Source: PALSA-1316 sp964499365
Lineage (GTDB): Bacteria > Nitrospirota > Thermodesulfovibrionia > Thermodesulfovibrionales > UBA6898
Reading direction: 5' to 3'
DNA: 64,000 nucleotides
Assembly (NCBI GenBank): GCA_964499365.1
Contig: CAZCKU010000005.1
Coordinates: forward strand, 155,706 to 219,705
Positions 1 through 8,534 of this stretch are shown here, piece after piece; the stretch's first letter is position 1; every line of letters starts with the position of its first letter. The position numbers and the translations under genes were made by a program. Under the pieces are notes generated by a model. That model saw only the letters and a program-made list of their open reading frames with translations. It was not told the origin of the DNA and searched no databases.

Positions 1-823
1 TAACAACCCGGTCCCGATAAAGCTCGTACACCTCGCCTATCGGCACACAGGCATCGACCGATATGCAGTCGGCACCTGTTTCAGGATACAGGGCAAGCTG
101 GGACTTTATGTCTCCGCACTGGTGGAGGAAACACCTGAGCCCCTGCACCCTGGCCCATGCAAAGAGGTCCCTCTCGGCCGGGAGAACGACGTCGCGGTAC
201 AGGTCATTCGGTATCAGCGTGGATGCACCGTCGGGGATAACGATCCCGTCGATGACGCCCTGCGCAGCAAGCGGGGAGATAAAGGCACGGGAAAGCCGCA
301 CACCCAGGCCGCAGATCTCGCGGACGAAGGCGCGGTCCGTTGCAACCTTTTCCTTCAGGAGGTCCCAGTCGCACAGGATAACCGCCCACGTAAAGGGGCC
401 CCAGGTGGTTGCGCAGAGAAAACGGTCCGGAAGCCGTTCCCTCAGGCTGCTGATCATCTCAACCAGTGCGATTGTATGAGGGGACCCGGCAATATCGATG
501 CTGCTGAGGTAGTGTGCGTCTGCGGACGTCTGGATCAGCGGGAAGGAAAGAAGCGGGGCCTGACCGCCGCGGAAGTCAAGACTCCCGCCGACCGACTCCG
601 CGGGGAAGGTGTTCAGCCCTGAACCGGGGAAGACGATATCGGTGTCCAGTCCCCCGAAAAAACCGGCAAGGGTCTCTGCAAAATACAGTGGTGATGACAC
701 GATATCCTGAATCCCAAGGCCGGTCTGCTGAAAGGCCCACCGGCCCGCCCCGAACAGGGCCCGGGGGATGCGCCCGCTGCGCTCCCCGCGCAATACCCCT
801 CTGATCAGCTCACGTCGGTCCAC
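1..823 (-). CDS. Uroporphyrinogen decarboxylase-family (MtaA/CmuA-like) protein, 3' end outside window
   Basis: An open frame runs without a stop from a GTG at 821-823 to the left edge (274 codons). Visible segments include IVFPGSGLNTFPAE, LCATTWGPFTWA, IPDGASTLIPNDLYRDVVLP, FLHQCGDIKSQL and ETGADCISVDACVPIGEVY. These match the URO-D fold as used by corrinoid methyltransferases of the MtaA/CmuA type rather than haem-pathway HemE. The His-x-Cys-Gly-Asp segment would be the zinc or corrinoid side of the active site in that family. An in-frame TGA lies 7 codons upstream of the GTG and no clear ribosome-binding site is visible, so the start is uncertain. Substrate unknown. Confidence 0.75.
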   Translation of the reverse strand, partial: MDRRELIRGVLRGERSGRIPRALFGAGRWAFQQTGLGIQDIVSSPLYFAETLAGFFGGLDTDIVFPGSGLNTFPAESVGGSLDFRGGQAPLLSFPLIQTSADAHYLSSIDIAGSPHTIALVEMISSLRERLPDRFLCATTWGPFTWAVILCDWDLLKEKVATDRAFVREICGLGVRLSRAFISPLAAQGVIDGIVIPDGASTLIPNDLYRDVVLPAERDLFAWARVQGLRCFLHQCGDIKSQLALYPETGADCISVDACVPIGEVYELYRDRVV

Positions 824-887
824 TGTCGGATATAACCGCGCTCAGGCCACTCCCAGCCCCACTCCGGGCCGATTCCGGCGCACTGGT

Positions 888-1745
888 TCAGTCAATATTC
901 ACCACCAGGTTATCGATCAGCCGGGTCCTGCCGATTCTTGCAGCAACGGCAATGAGCACCTCTTTAACCTGACCGGGGTCCTGCAGTTCATCAAGCGTTT
1001 CAGTATGGTAGAGAGAGGCGTAGTCTATCACGGATATCAGCCTCTCTTTTTTCAACTCGGAGACCAGGAGCTCCTTCAGGCCGGCAGGAGATGACTTGCC
1101 CCCCTGAAGCATTTCAGCTGTCCGCTTCAAGGCACGGTGCAGGGTTGCTGCCGCCGTGCGTTCTTCCGGATTCAGGTACTGGTTCCGGGAGCTCATGGCG
1201 AGTCCGTCTTCCTCCCGCAGCGTCGGACAGACCACGATCTCAACGTTCATGCCAAGGTCCTTCACCATCCGCCTGATCACGACGGTCTGCTGAAAATCCT
1301 TCTGTCCGAAATAGGCACGCGAGGGACTTGTCAGGTTGAGCAGCTTTGCAACGACGGTCGCAACCCCCCTGAAATGCCCCGGCCTTGCCAGGCCGCAGAG
1401 CCTGTCGGTGACCCCTTCCACCTGGACATAGGTCGAATACCCGGCAGGGTACATAAGATTGCTGTCAGGCAAGAACAGGGTGTCGACGCCAAGGTCTCTG
1501 AGTTTCGCAACGTCATTGTCAACATCGCGCGGATAGGCCGCAAAGTCCTCAGCAGGCCCGAACTGAAGGGGATTGACAAAAATGCTCACAACGACTATGT
1601 CATTTTCTCTCTGTGCCCTTTTGATGAGGCTGAGGTGGCCGGCGTGAAGCGCCCCCATCGTCGGCACAAACCCGATCGACCGGCCCTTCTGGAGCTGTTT
1701 TCTGCAGGTATCCTGCATGATTCCCGGAATTCTTATGATCTCCAT
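888..1745 (-). CDS. panC: Pantothenate synthetase
   Basis: ATP-dependent condensation of pantoate with beta-alanine, the last step of pantothenate (vitamin B5, CoA precursor) synthesis in the cytoplasm. The 285 residues match the family length. The nucleotidyltransferase HIGH-like motif is visible as PTMGALHAGH near residue 30, followed by VVSIFVNPLQFGPAEDF, the pantoate-binding segment AYFGQKDFQQ, and the KMSKS-equivalent LAMSSRNQYL near residue 190. The ATG is preceded by AAGGAGAGAG. It lies just downstream of, and in the same direction as, the divergently arranged nadB promoter region; no other pan gene is in the window. Confidence 0.95.
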   Translation of the reverse strand: MEIIRIPGIMQDTCRKQLQKGRSIGFVPTMGALHAGHLSLIKRAQRENDIVVVSIFVNPLQFGPAEDFAAYPRDVDNDVAKLRDLGVDTLFLPDSNLMYPAGYSTYVQVEGVTDRLCGLARPGHFRGVATVVAKLLNLTSPSRAYFGQKDFQQTVVIRRMVKDLGMNVEIVVCPTLREEDGLAMSSRNQYLNPEERTAAATLHRALKRTAEMLQGGKSSPAGLKELLVSELKKERLISVIDYASLYHTETLDELQDPGQVKEVLIAVAARIGRTRLIDNLVVNID

Positions 1746-1834
1746 CTCTCTCTCCTTTGATCCATGAGGGACTCCTTATTGTATCACAGGTCTTCCAGCT
1801 TGATTTCCTCTATCGCGTCCTGTATCCTTCCTGT

Positions 1835-3385
1835 ATGAATACCGAGTCGGTTGATTTTCTTATTATCGGCAGCGGGGTGGCCGGACTGAGGGCAGCCATC
1901 GAGCTTGCGCCCTTCGGCAGCGTGCTGGTCGTCACCAAGGACCGGCCGTCAGAGAGCAGCACCGAATATGCCCAGGGCGGCATTGCTGCGGTGATCAGCG
2001 ACGAGGACACGGTCGGGATCCACCTTGAAGATACCCTGAAGGCAGGCGACGGGCTCTGCCGGGAGTCGGCGGTCAGGACGCTTGTCGAAGAAGGGACCGA
2101 CAGGATCATGGAGCTGATCGACTGGGGCGCTGAATTCGACCGCGAGGGGGTGAAACTGGCCCTGACACTCGAAGCTGCCCATTCACGGCGAAGGATACTG
2201 CACGCACAGGGCGATTCAACCGGAAAAGAACTCGAACGGGTGCTGCTGAACAAGGCGCGGTCCCTTCCGTCGGTCAGAAAGTATCCCTTTGCGATCACAA
2301 CGGACCTTATCATCAGGGGGAATGAATGCCACGGGGCCTATGTGCTGAAGGACGGCGGGATCAGCGCACTCCTGGCAAAGGCCACCCTGCTTGCAACCGG
2401 CGGTGCCGGGCAGATATTTTCACGGACGACCAACCCTCTTGTGGCGACCGGAGACGGCATGGCCATCGCCTACAGGGCGGGCGCTGTCCTGGAAGACATG
2501 GAGTTTGTCCAGTTTCATCCCACGAGCCTCTACTCGCCGACAGCCCCCCAGTTTCTGCTGAGCGAATCGATGCGCGGCGAAGGCGCCGTGCTCCTGAACA
2601 TCAACAGGGAGCGTTTCATGGCAGGTTATCATGCGATGGAGGAACTGGCCCCGCGCGACGTCGTATCAAGGGCGATCATCTCGGAAATGGTCAGGACAAA
2701 CAGCAGGCATGTCTATCTTGACCTCAGGCACCTCGGCAAGGACTTTTTGAAAAAAAGGTTCCCGGGCATATATGCGACCTGCCTGCGGTACGATGTGGAT
2801 ATCACCGAGGACCTTGTCCCTGTCTCGCCTGCGGCCCATTACATCATGGGAGGGGTCAGGACCAATCTCGACGGTGAAACGAACATTCGCGGCCTGTATG
2901 CGGCTGGAGAGGTCGCCTGCACCGGGGTCCACGGGGCAAACCGTCTCGCCTCGAACAGCCTGCTCGAGGGGCTCGTCTACGGCGCGCGGGCAGGCCGTGC
3001 GGCCAGCAGGACATCAGTTGTTCCGGCCGGATGCGACGCAATACGTGCCGAGACCGGGGAACCAGCTTCATCCATTCCCGAAAGCGACGAGATCAAAAGG
3101 ATCCTGCGCAAGGTCATGTGGGAGAAGGTCGGCATAATCCGCTGCGCAAAGTCGCTTGACGAGGCAGTGCTTATGCTCAAGGTATACAGCGATATTATGG
3201 GCAAGACCTATCTGAGGCGTCATGAGCTGGAGCTGAAGAATATGCTGACCGTTGCACGGCTGATTATCGAGGCGTCGGTACGAAGACAGGGAAGTGTCGG
3301 GGCCCATTACCGCTCTGACTTCAAGGACCGGGGAGACAACTGGCAGGAACATACCCTGCTCGACAGGTCATCTTTTTCGCTATGA
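1835..3385 (+). CDS. nadB: L-aspartate oxidase
   Basis: FAD enzyme oxidising aspartate to iminoaspartate, the first step of de novo NAD synthesis. The 516-residue frame starts at the ATG giving MNTESVDFLIIGSGVAGL; an earlier in-frame start at 1757 adds residues that do not fit the family and is rejected. The dinucleotide-binding GSGVAG is at the N terminus. The flavoprotein segments STEYAQGGIAAV, GRTRN-type active-site equivalents around SRRRILHAQGD, HPTSLY, and HGANRLASNSLLEG are all present. The helical C-terminal domain ends at 3385. pyk begins 19 bp downstream, suggesting co-transcription. Confidence 0.93.
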   Translation: MNTESVDFLIIGSGVAGLRAAIELAPFGSVLVVTKDRPSESSTEYAQGGIAAVISDEDTVGIHLEDTLKAGDGLCRESAVRTLVEEGTDRIMELIDWGAEFDREGVKLALTLEAAHSRRRILHAQGDSTGKELERVLLNKARSLPSVRKYPFAITTDLIIRGNECHGAYVLKDGGISALLAKATLLATGGAGQIFSRTTNPLVATGDGMAIAYRAGAVLEDMEFVQFHPTSLYSPTAPQFLLSESMRGEGAVLLNINRERFMAGYHAMEELAPRDVVSRAIISEMVRTNSRHVYLDLRHLGKDFLKKRFPGIYATCLRYDVDITEDLVPVSPAAHYIMGGVRTNLDGETNIRGLYAAGEVACTGVHGANRLASNSLLEGLVYGARAGRAASRTSVVPAGCDAIRAETGEPASSIPESDEIKRILRKVMWEKVGIIRCAKSLDEAVLMLKVYSDIMGKTYLRRHELELKNMLTVARLIIEASVRRQGSVGAHYRSDFKDRGDNWQEHTLLDRSSFSL

Positions 3386-3404
3386 ACATACCGGGGGCAG
3401 AGTC

Positions 3405-4814
3405 ATGAATTCGCGCAGGGCAAAAATCATCTGCACCATAGGTCCTGCCTCGTCCGACAGCAGGGTCCTGTTCGGCCTGATCAATGAGGGGATGGATATC
3501 GCGCGTTTGAACTTTTCGCACGGCAGCCATGCCTTCCACCGCGGGCTCATCAGGACTATCCGCGAAGGGATAAAGAAATACGGCCGGCCGGTGACGATAC
3601 TGCAGGACCTGCAGGGGATCAAGATACGGGTGGGGCTTATCAGGGACGGGGCCGCGGAACTCCGGAAGGGAAGCGAGGTCCGGATCTATCCCGGTCACGG
3701 GCTCGGGGACGCGGAAAACCTTTTCGTCTCATATCCCCTGCTGTTGCGGGATGCCGTCAAGGGGGACAAGATCCTGCTGGACGATGGCCTGATCCACCTG
3801 AAGGTCACCGGGAAGTCTGACGAGGCATTGATCACAAAGGTGGTTGAGGGCGGTATCATCAGGGACAAGAAAGGCGTGAACCTGCCGGGCATGAAGATCT
3901 CGCAGAAGGCCTTCACCGAAAAGGACCGGAACGACCTTGAATTCGGCCTGCAGATGAAGGTGGACTATATCGCCATATCCTTTGTGCGGACTGCCGATGA
4001 CGTCGGTATCGTCAAGGCCTGGATGAAGAAAAAGGGCCGGCAGATACCGGTCATCGCCAAGATAGAAAAGCCGGAGGCGCTCTCAAATATAGACGACATC
4101 CTCGATGAGGCCGACGGCATCATGATAGCCCGGGGCGATCTTGGGGTGGAGGTGACACCCCAGGAAGTACCGATAATCCAGAAGGTACTTATCGAAAAGG
4201 CGAACAGGAAGGGAAAACTCGTCGTAACCGCAACGCAGATGCTGGAGTCGATGAAAGAGCACCTGAGACCGACGAGGGCCGAAGCGACCGATGTTGCCAA
4301 CGCGGTGATCGACGGGACAGACGCGCTCATGCTCTCGGCCGAAACTGCTGCCGGTGCCTACCCCCTGGAGTCGATCCGGATGATGGACAGCATCATACGC
4401 TTCACCGAGGGCGCATCACGCACCTCATCCGTTTATGTGCGCGGCGACTCTTACGCGGACGCCCTCGCCGATGCGGCCTGCAAGGCGGCAGAGGACATCA
4501 GGGCAAAGGTCCTGGTTGCCTTCACCGAGTCCGGATTTACGGCCCGGCTTCTTTCGAAGTTCAGGCCGGTGGTCCCGATCGTGGCCTTTACGCCGGACAG
4601 GGCGCTCATCGCGCGGCTGCCCTTTTACTGGGGCGTTACGCCGAAACATATCAGGCCGTTCGACAACATCGACCAGATGCTCCGGAATGTTGAAAGGACG
4701 CTGCTCGTCGAAAATATCGTCAGAAAAAATGACCGGATTGTGATCATCACCTGTTCACCGCTTCCGACGCGGGCCAAGACAAACTTCATGAAGCTCCACG
4801 AAATCGGGGGATAA
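3405..4814 (+). CDS. pyk: Pyruvate kinase
   Basis: Converts phosphoenolpyruvate and ADP to pyruvate and ATP. The protein is 469 residues, the length of the core enzyme without the extra C-terminal PEP-utilising domain of Bacillus. Visible motifs are KIICTIGPAS, ARLNFSHG, DLQGIKIR, the substrate/metal region VIAKIEKPEAL and MIARGDLGVEV, and the catalytic loop TQMLESM. The chosen ATG gives MNSRRAKIICTIGP, the usual start. A longer in-frame start at 3294 would overlap nadB by 92 bp and is rejected. Likely co-transcribed with nadB. Confidence 0.95.
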   Translation: MNSRRAKIICTIGPASSDSRVLFGLINEGMDIARLNFSHGSHAFHRGLIRTIREGIKKYGRPVTILQDLQGIKIRVGLIRDGAAELRKGSEVRIYPGHGLGDAENLFVSYPLLLRDAVKGDKILLDDGLIHLKVTGKSDEALITKVVEGGIIRDKKGVNLPGMKISQKAFTEKDRNDLEFGLQMKVDYIAISFVRTADDVGIVKAWMKKKGRQIPVIAKIEKPEALSNIDDILDEADGIMIARGDLGVEVTPQEVPIIQKVLIEKANRKGKLVVTATQMLESMKEHLRPTRAEATDVANAVIDGTDALMLSAETAAGAYPLESIRMMDSIIRFTEGASRTSSVYVRGDSYADALADAACKAAEDIRAKVLVAFTESGFTARLLSKFRPVVPIVAFTPDRALIARLPFYWGVTPKHIRPFDNIDQMLRNVERTLLVENIVRKNDRIVIITCSPLPTRAKTNFMKLHEIGG

Positions 4815-4820
4815 GCACGA

Positions 4821-5867
4821 CTATCCGGCTTCAGACGGGAGGTTGTTGATGACGTCGATCAGCTTCCTGAGTCTGCCGAAATCCCTGCGGTTAAAGTCCA
4901 CCACCAGCCGGGGAAGGCCTGCGATCTCCGGTTCTCCCGATTCCTCCGGCAGGGGGCACGAGCTGCAGATCCTGCCCCCGGGAGTCAGGATGTCCCGGAA
5001 CTGCTCGTTGAGCAGCAGAATATCCGGATCTCTGATCGCAGACGCAAGGCGTATGACCAGCTGCCTGTCCACATAGCGCAGGCTGTGATAGCGGTGATAA
5101 AAAAGATTGATGCTCCTGACCGCGGCGGCAACACTCTCGACACGCTCGAAAAGTCCGAAATCTGACGACTCGACATAGCCCTGGCTGAGCAGTTCGTCTT
5201 CAATAAAACGGAGCCAGCGGCTCCAGTACCTGCCGCCCGGTTCATCCACAAGAAGGAGCGGCAGGGGAGCCCGCTTGCCTGTCTGCAACAGGGTTAGCGT
5301 CTCCATCGCCTCATCGAGTGTGCCGAAGCCCCCCGGGAAGAGCGCGATGGCGTCGGCCTCCTTCAGGAACGCGACCTTGCGGTTGAAGAAATATTTATAG
5401 GTTATCAGGCGGGGGTTCCCCTGAAGCACATAGTTCGCCGTCTGCTCGAACGGCAGCTTGATGTTGACGCCGAAGGAGTGCTCCGGCCCCGCCCCTTCAT
5501 TGACCGCCTGCATGATGCCGCCGCCAGCTCCGGTGATGACCATATACCCTGCCTGAGCAAGCATCTCCCCCAAGTGCAGCGCCATCCCGTATACCGGCTC
5601 GTCAGGGCGCGTGCGGGCGGACCCGAAGACCGTTACCTTTCTGACATTTCTGTATGGACCGAAGATCCGCGCCGTAAACCGCATCTCCTTCAGCGTCGTA
5701 TTCATCAGCTTCAGGTCTGCACGGTTGTGGTCTTCCTGCCCTGCCTTCAGGGCGGCAACAATCATTTCCCGTACGATCTCGGCATCATGCACCGTGCCGG
5801 TCAGGGCGATTAGCCGGTCAATCTCCTCGTCGATGCTGCCGTTGGTTCTCGTAAAGTGAAGTTCCAT
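4821..5867 (-). CDS. LOG-family Rossmann protein (nucleotide 5'-monophosphate phosphoribohydrolase type)
   Basis: The 348 residues carry a central LOG domain: FGSARTRPDEPVY near residue 85, the nucleotide loop ITGAGGGIMQAVNEGA, and PGGFGTLDEAMETLTLLQ near residue 180. The last is the diagnostic PGGxGTxxE motif. Family members hydrolyse nucleotide monophosphates to base and ribose phosphate; older annotations call them lysine decarboxylases. An N-terminal segment of about 80 residues and a C-terminal segment of about 100 residues flank the core. Convergent with pyk (6 bp apart); its start faces the nifH upstream region. Exact substrate not predictable. Confidence 0.85.
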   Translation of the reverse strand: MELHFTRTNGSIDEEIDRLIALTGTVHDAEIVREMIVAALKAGQEDHNRADLKLMNTTLKEMRFTARIFGPYRNVRKVTVFGSARTRPDEPVYGMALHLGEMLAQAGYMVITGAGGGIMQAVNEGAGPEHSFGVNIKLPFEQTANYVLQGNPRLITYKYFFNRKVAFLKEADAIALFPGGFGTLDEAMETLTLLQTGKRAPLPLLLVDEPGGRYWSRWLRFIEDELLSQGYVESSDFGLFERVESVAAAVRSINLFYHRYHSLRYVDRQLVIRLASAIRDPDILLLNEQFRDILTPGGRICSSCPLPEESGEPEIAGLPRLVVDFNRRDFGRLRKLIDVINNLPSEAG

Positions 5868-6007
5868 GTCATTGTTTTATACCATGATTGCAGCAGACAA
5901 TGCATTGTTTCAGTTCATCAGGAATGTACTCATCGCTGTGTTGTTGCGCCGTTCCGCCTGACTGGCTGCAGTCCTGGCAGATCTTCTGCACCCCCCGGTG
6001 CGTTCCC

Positions 6008-6032
6008 GGACAAATTTGTCCTAGTCGAAACA
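6008..6032 (+). promoter_or_regulatory. Upstream activator site of nifH: palindrome plus NifA-type TGT-N10-ACA
   Basis: GGACAAATTTGTCC (6008-6021) is a perfect 14-bp palindrome. Its TGT (6017-6019) also begins a perfect TGT-N10-ACA (ACA at 6030-6032), the classical NifA site. It lies about 80 bp upstream of the -24 element, a normal distance for a sigma-54 activator. The same ACAAATTTGT-N10-ACA arrangement recurs upstream of nifB. Confidence 0.75.
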
Positions 6033-6095
6033 ATAATGTGTTGGACGAAAACAACATATACCCCGCAAATCCTTTAAACACGCCATCTCCCGGCC

Positions 6096-6111
6096 TGGCA
6101 CAGCCGTTGCA
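6096..6111 (+). promoter_or_regulatory. Sigma-54 promoter of the nifH operon
   Basis: TGGCACAGCCGTTGCA fits the -24/-12 consensus TGGCAC-N5-TTGCW exactly, with the invariant GG and GC 10 bp apart. The nifH start codon is 38 bp downstream of its end. Confidence 0.92.
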
Positions 6112-6148
6112 TTGTACCGGGCAGCAATAAATTCACAGGAGGAAACAC

Positions 6149-6991
6149 ATGAGACAGATAGCAATTTACGGCAAGGGCGGCATCGGCAAGTCAACAACAA
6201 CCCAGAACCTGGTCGCGGCCCTCGCCGAGGCAGGCCGCAGGTGCATGATCATCGGCTGCGATCCCAAGGCGGACTCTACCCGGCTTATTCTCAACCGGAA
6301 GGCCCAGAATACGGTCATGGACATGGCGCGCGAAAAGGGCACGGTAGAGGACCTCGAACTCGACGATGTACTGCTGCAGGGGTTCAAGGGGATCAAGTGC
6401 GCCGAGTCAGGCGGGCCTGAGCCGGGCGTCGGCTGTGCCGGCCGCGGTGTCATCACGGCCATCAACTTTCTCGAAGAGAACGGGGCATACGGCGACGACA
6501 CCGAGTTTGTCTTTTACGATGTGCTCGGCGACGTGGTCTGCGGCGGGTTCGCCATGCCGATCCGGGAGGGCAAGGCAAAGGAGATCTACATCGTGACCTC
6601 CGGTGAAATGATGGCGATGTACGCCGCCAACAATATCTCGCGCGGTGTCCTCAAGTACGCCCAGAGCGGCGGCGTGAGGCTCGGCGGTCTTATCTGCAAC
6701 AGCAGAAAAACCGACAAGGAATTCGAGCTCATCTCTGAGCTGGCCAGCAAACTCGGCACGCAGATGATTCACTTCGTGCCGAGAGACAACGAGGTCCAGA
6801 GGGCAGAGCTCAGGAAGAAGACAGTGATCGACTATGCACCCAATCACCCACAGGCGGACGAATACCGCGAACTGGCGAGAAAGATAGCAGACAACCGGAA
6901 CTTCGTAATCCCGACGCCGATCACCATGGACGAACTCGAGAGGCTTCTGATGGACTACGGCATCATGGAGAGCGAAGAGGCGGCAGCGTAA
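6149..6991 (+). CDS. nifH: Nitrogenase iron protein (dinitrogenase reductase)
   Basis: ATP-driven electron donor to the MoFe protein; also needed for P-cluster and FeMo-cofactor maturation. The 280 residues include the P-loop GKGGIGKS (8-15), the cluster ligands C96 and C131, and R99 in CAGRG. R99 is the site that DraT ADP-ribosylates in organisms having it; no draT/draG is in the window. RBS AGGAGG lies just upstream of ATG. First gene of a sigma-54 operon; a hairpin-forming repeat fills the 115-bp gap before nifD and could set differential expression. Confidence 0.98.
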   Translation: MRQIAIYGKGGIGKSTTTQNLVAALAEAGRRCMIIGCDPKADSTRLILNRKAQNTVMDMAREKGTVEDLELDDVLLQGFKGIKCAESGGPEPGVGCAGRGVITAINFLEENGAYGDDTEFVFYDVLGDVVCGGFAMPIREGKAKEIYIVTSGEMMAMYAANNISRGVLKYAQSGGVRLGGLICNSRKTDKEFELISELASKLGTQMIHFVPRDNEVQRAELRKKTVIDYAPNHPQADEYRELARKIADNRNFVIPTPITMDELERLLMDYGIMESEEAAA

Positions 6992-7013
6992 CAACGGGAA
7001 TTCAGGGTATTTT

Positions 7014-7072
7014 GTAGGGGCAGACCTCTGTGTCTGCCCAATAGCAGGGCGCCCACATAGGGACGCCCCTAC
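7014..7072. repeat. Palindromic intergenic repeat (family 1) between nifH and nifD
   Basis: Outer arms GTAGGGGC and GCCCCTAC enclose an inner hairpin GGGCAGAC/GTCTGCCC (7018-7039) and a second GGGCGCC...GGGACGCCC hairpin. This is a typical dispersed bacterial palindromic repeat. It sits in the transcribed gap of the nif operon. Confidence 0.75.
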
Positions 7073-7106
7073 CCGGAAGCCTCTTAAATAAAAAGGAGAA
7101 ACGGAC

Positions 7107-8534
7107 ATGAGTACGGCAATTAAGGATACACAGAAGATGATCGAAGAGGTGCTGGACGCCTATCCCGAGAAGTCGAAGAAGGACCGGGCAAAGCACCTTG
7201 CAGCGAACGACCCCACCGGCCAGTGCAGCACCTGCCAGGTAAAGTCGAATATCAAATCACGGCCGGGAGTGATGACGGTCCGCGGTTGCGCATACGCCGG
7301 GGCCAAGGGGGTCGTCTGGGGACCGGTCAAGGACCAGATAACAATCAGCCACGGCCCCATAGGCTGCGGACAGTACAGCTGGTGGTCGCGCCGCAATTAC
7401 TATAACGGCCAGACCGGCATCGATACCTTCGGGACCATGCACATAACGACCGACTTCCAGGAGAAGAACATCGTCTACGGCGGCGACAAGGGCCTCGAAG
7501 CGGCCATGCATGAACTGAAGGGGCTTTTCCCTCTGGCCAAGGGGATCGGCATACTTTCGGAATGTCCGGTCGGGCTTATCGGCGACGACATCGAGGCGGT
7601 ATCAAAACGCGTTGCAAAGGAATTCAACTACCCGATCGTCCCGGTCAGATGCGAGGGGTTCCGCGGGGTAAGCCAGTCCCTCGGCCATCATATAGCCAAC
7701 GACACGATCAAGGACTATGTCCTCGGCAAAGGGGAGCTCGACACCTCGACGCCGTACGACGTTGCGCTTATCGGTGACTACAACATTGGCGGCGATGCCT
7801 GGGCCTCACGGAAGATCCTTGAGGAGATGGGTCTCCGCGTCATCTCACAGTATACCGGCGATGCGACGCTGAATGAGATCGCGATCGCGACAAAGGCAAA
7901 GTTGAATCTGATCCATTGCTACCGGTCGATGAACTATATCTGCCGTCACATGGAAGAGGAATTCGGAATCCCCTGGATGGAGTTCAACTTCTTCGGGCCG
8001 ACAAAGACCTATGACAGCATCAGAAAAATTGCGGCGAAGTTCGACGGCAGAATCCAGGAAAAGGCCGAGGCCGTTATCGCAAAGTACAAGCCGCTCATGG
8101 AGGGAATCGTGGAGCAGTACCGCCCGAAGCTTGAAGGCAAAAAGGTGATGCTCTATGTCGGCGGACTCCGTCCCCGTCATACCATCGGTGCCTATGAGGA
8201 TCTCGGGATGGAGGTGGTGGCCTCAGGGTACGAGTTCGGCCACAGCGACGATTACAAGCGTACCTATCCGGAGATGAAGGAGGGCGCCGTGATCATGGAC
8301 GATGCCACCCTGTATGAACTGGAAGAGTTCACCCGCAGGCTGAAGCCTGATATGGTCGGCTCAGGCATCAAGGAAAAATATTCATACCATAAACTCGGGG
8401 TACCGTTCCGGCAGATGCACTCCTGGGACTACTCCGGCCCTTATCACGGGTTTGACGGGTTCCCGGTCTTTGCGCGGGACATGGACATGACCGTCAACAG
8501 CCCCACCTGGGATTTGATACGGAGGAAGAAATGA
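7107..8534 (+). CDS. nifD: Nitrogenase molybdenum-iron protein alpha chain
   Basis: 475 residues. The P-cluster cysteines C61, C87 and C153 are visible in RGCAYAGAKG, GPIGCGQYSWW and SECPVGLIGDD. The FeMo-cofactor ligands are C271 in HCYRSMNYICR and H438 in MHSWDYSGPYHGFDG. The family residues flanking the cofactor are kept, so it should be a functional Mo nitrogenase rather than a VnfD/AnfD (no delta-subunit gene follows). AAAAGGAGA precedes the ATG. The stop overlaps the nifK start (ATGA), indicating translational coupling. Confidence 0.98.
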   Translation: MSTAIKDTQKMIEEVLDAYPEKSKKDRAKHLAANDPTGQCSTCQVKSNIKSRPGVMTVRGCAYAGAKGVVWGPVKDQITISHGPIGCGQYSWWSRRNYYNGQTGIDTFGTMHITTDFQEKNIVYGGDKGLEAAMHELKGLFPLAKGIGILSECPVGLIGDDIEAVSKRVAKEFNYPIVPVRCEGFRGVSQSLGHHIANDTIKDYVLGKGELDTSTPYDVALIGDYNIGGDAWASRKILEEMGLRVISQYTGDATLNEIAIATKAKLNLIHCYRSMNYICRHMEEEFGIPWMEFNFFGPTKTYDSIRKIAAKFDGRIQEKAEAVIAKYKPLMEGIVEQYRPKLEGKKVMLYVGGLRPRHTIGAYEDLGMEVVASGYEFGHSDDYKRTYPEMKEGAVIMDDATLYELEEFTRRLKPDMVGSGIKEKYSYHKLGVPFRQMHSWDYSGPYHGFDGFPVFARDMDMTVNSPTWDLIRRKK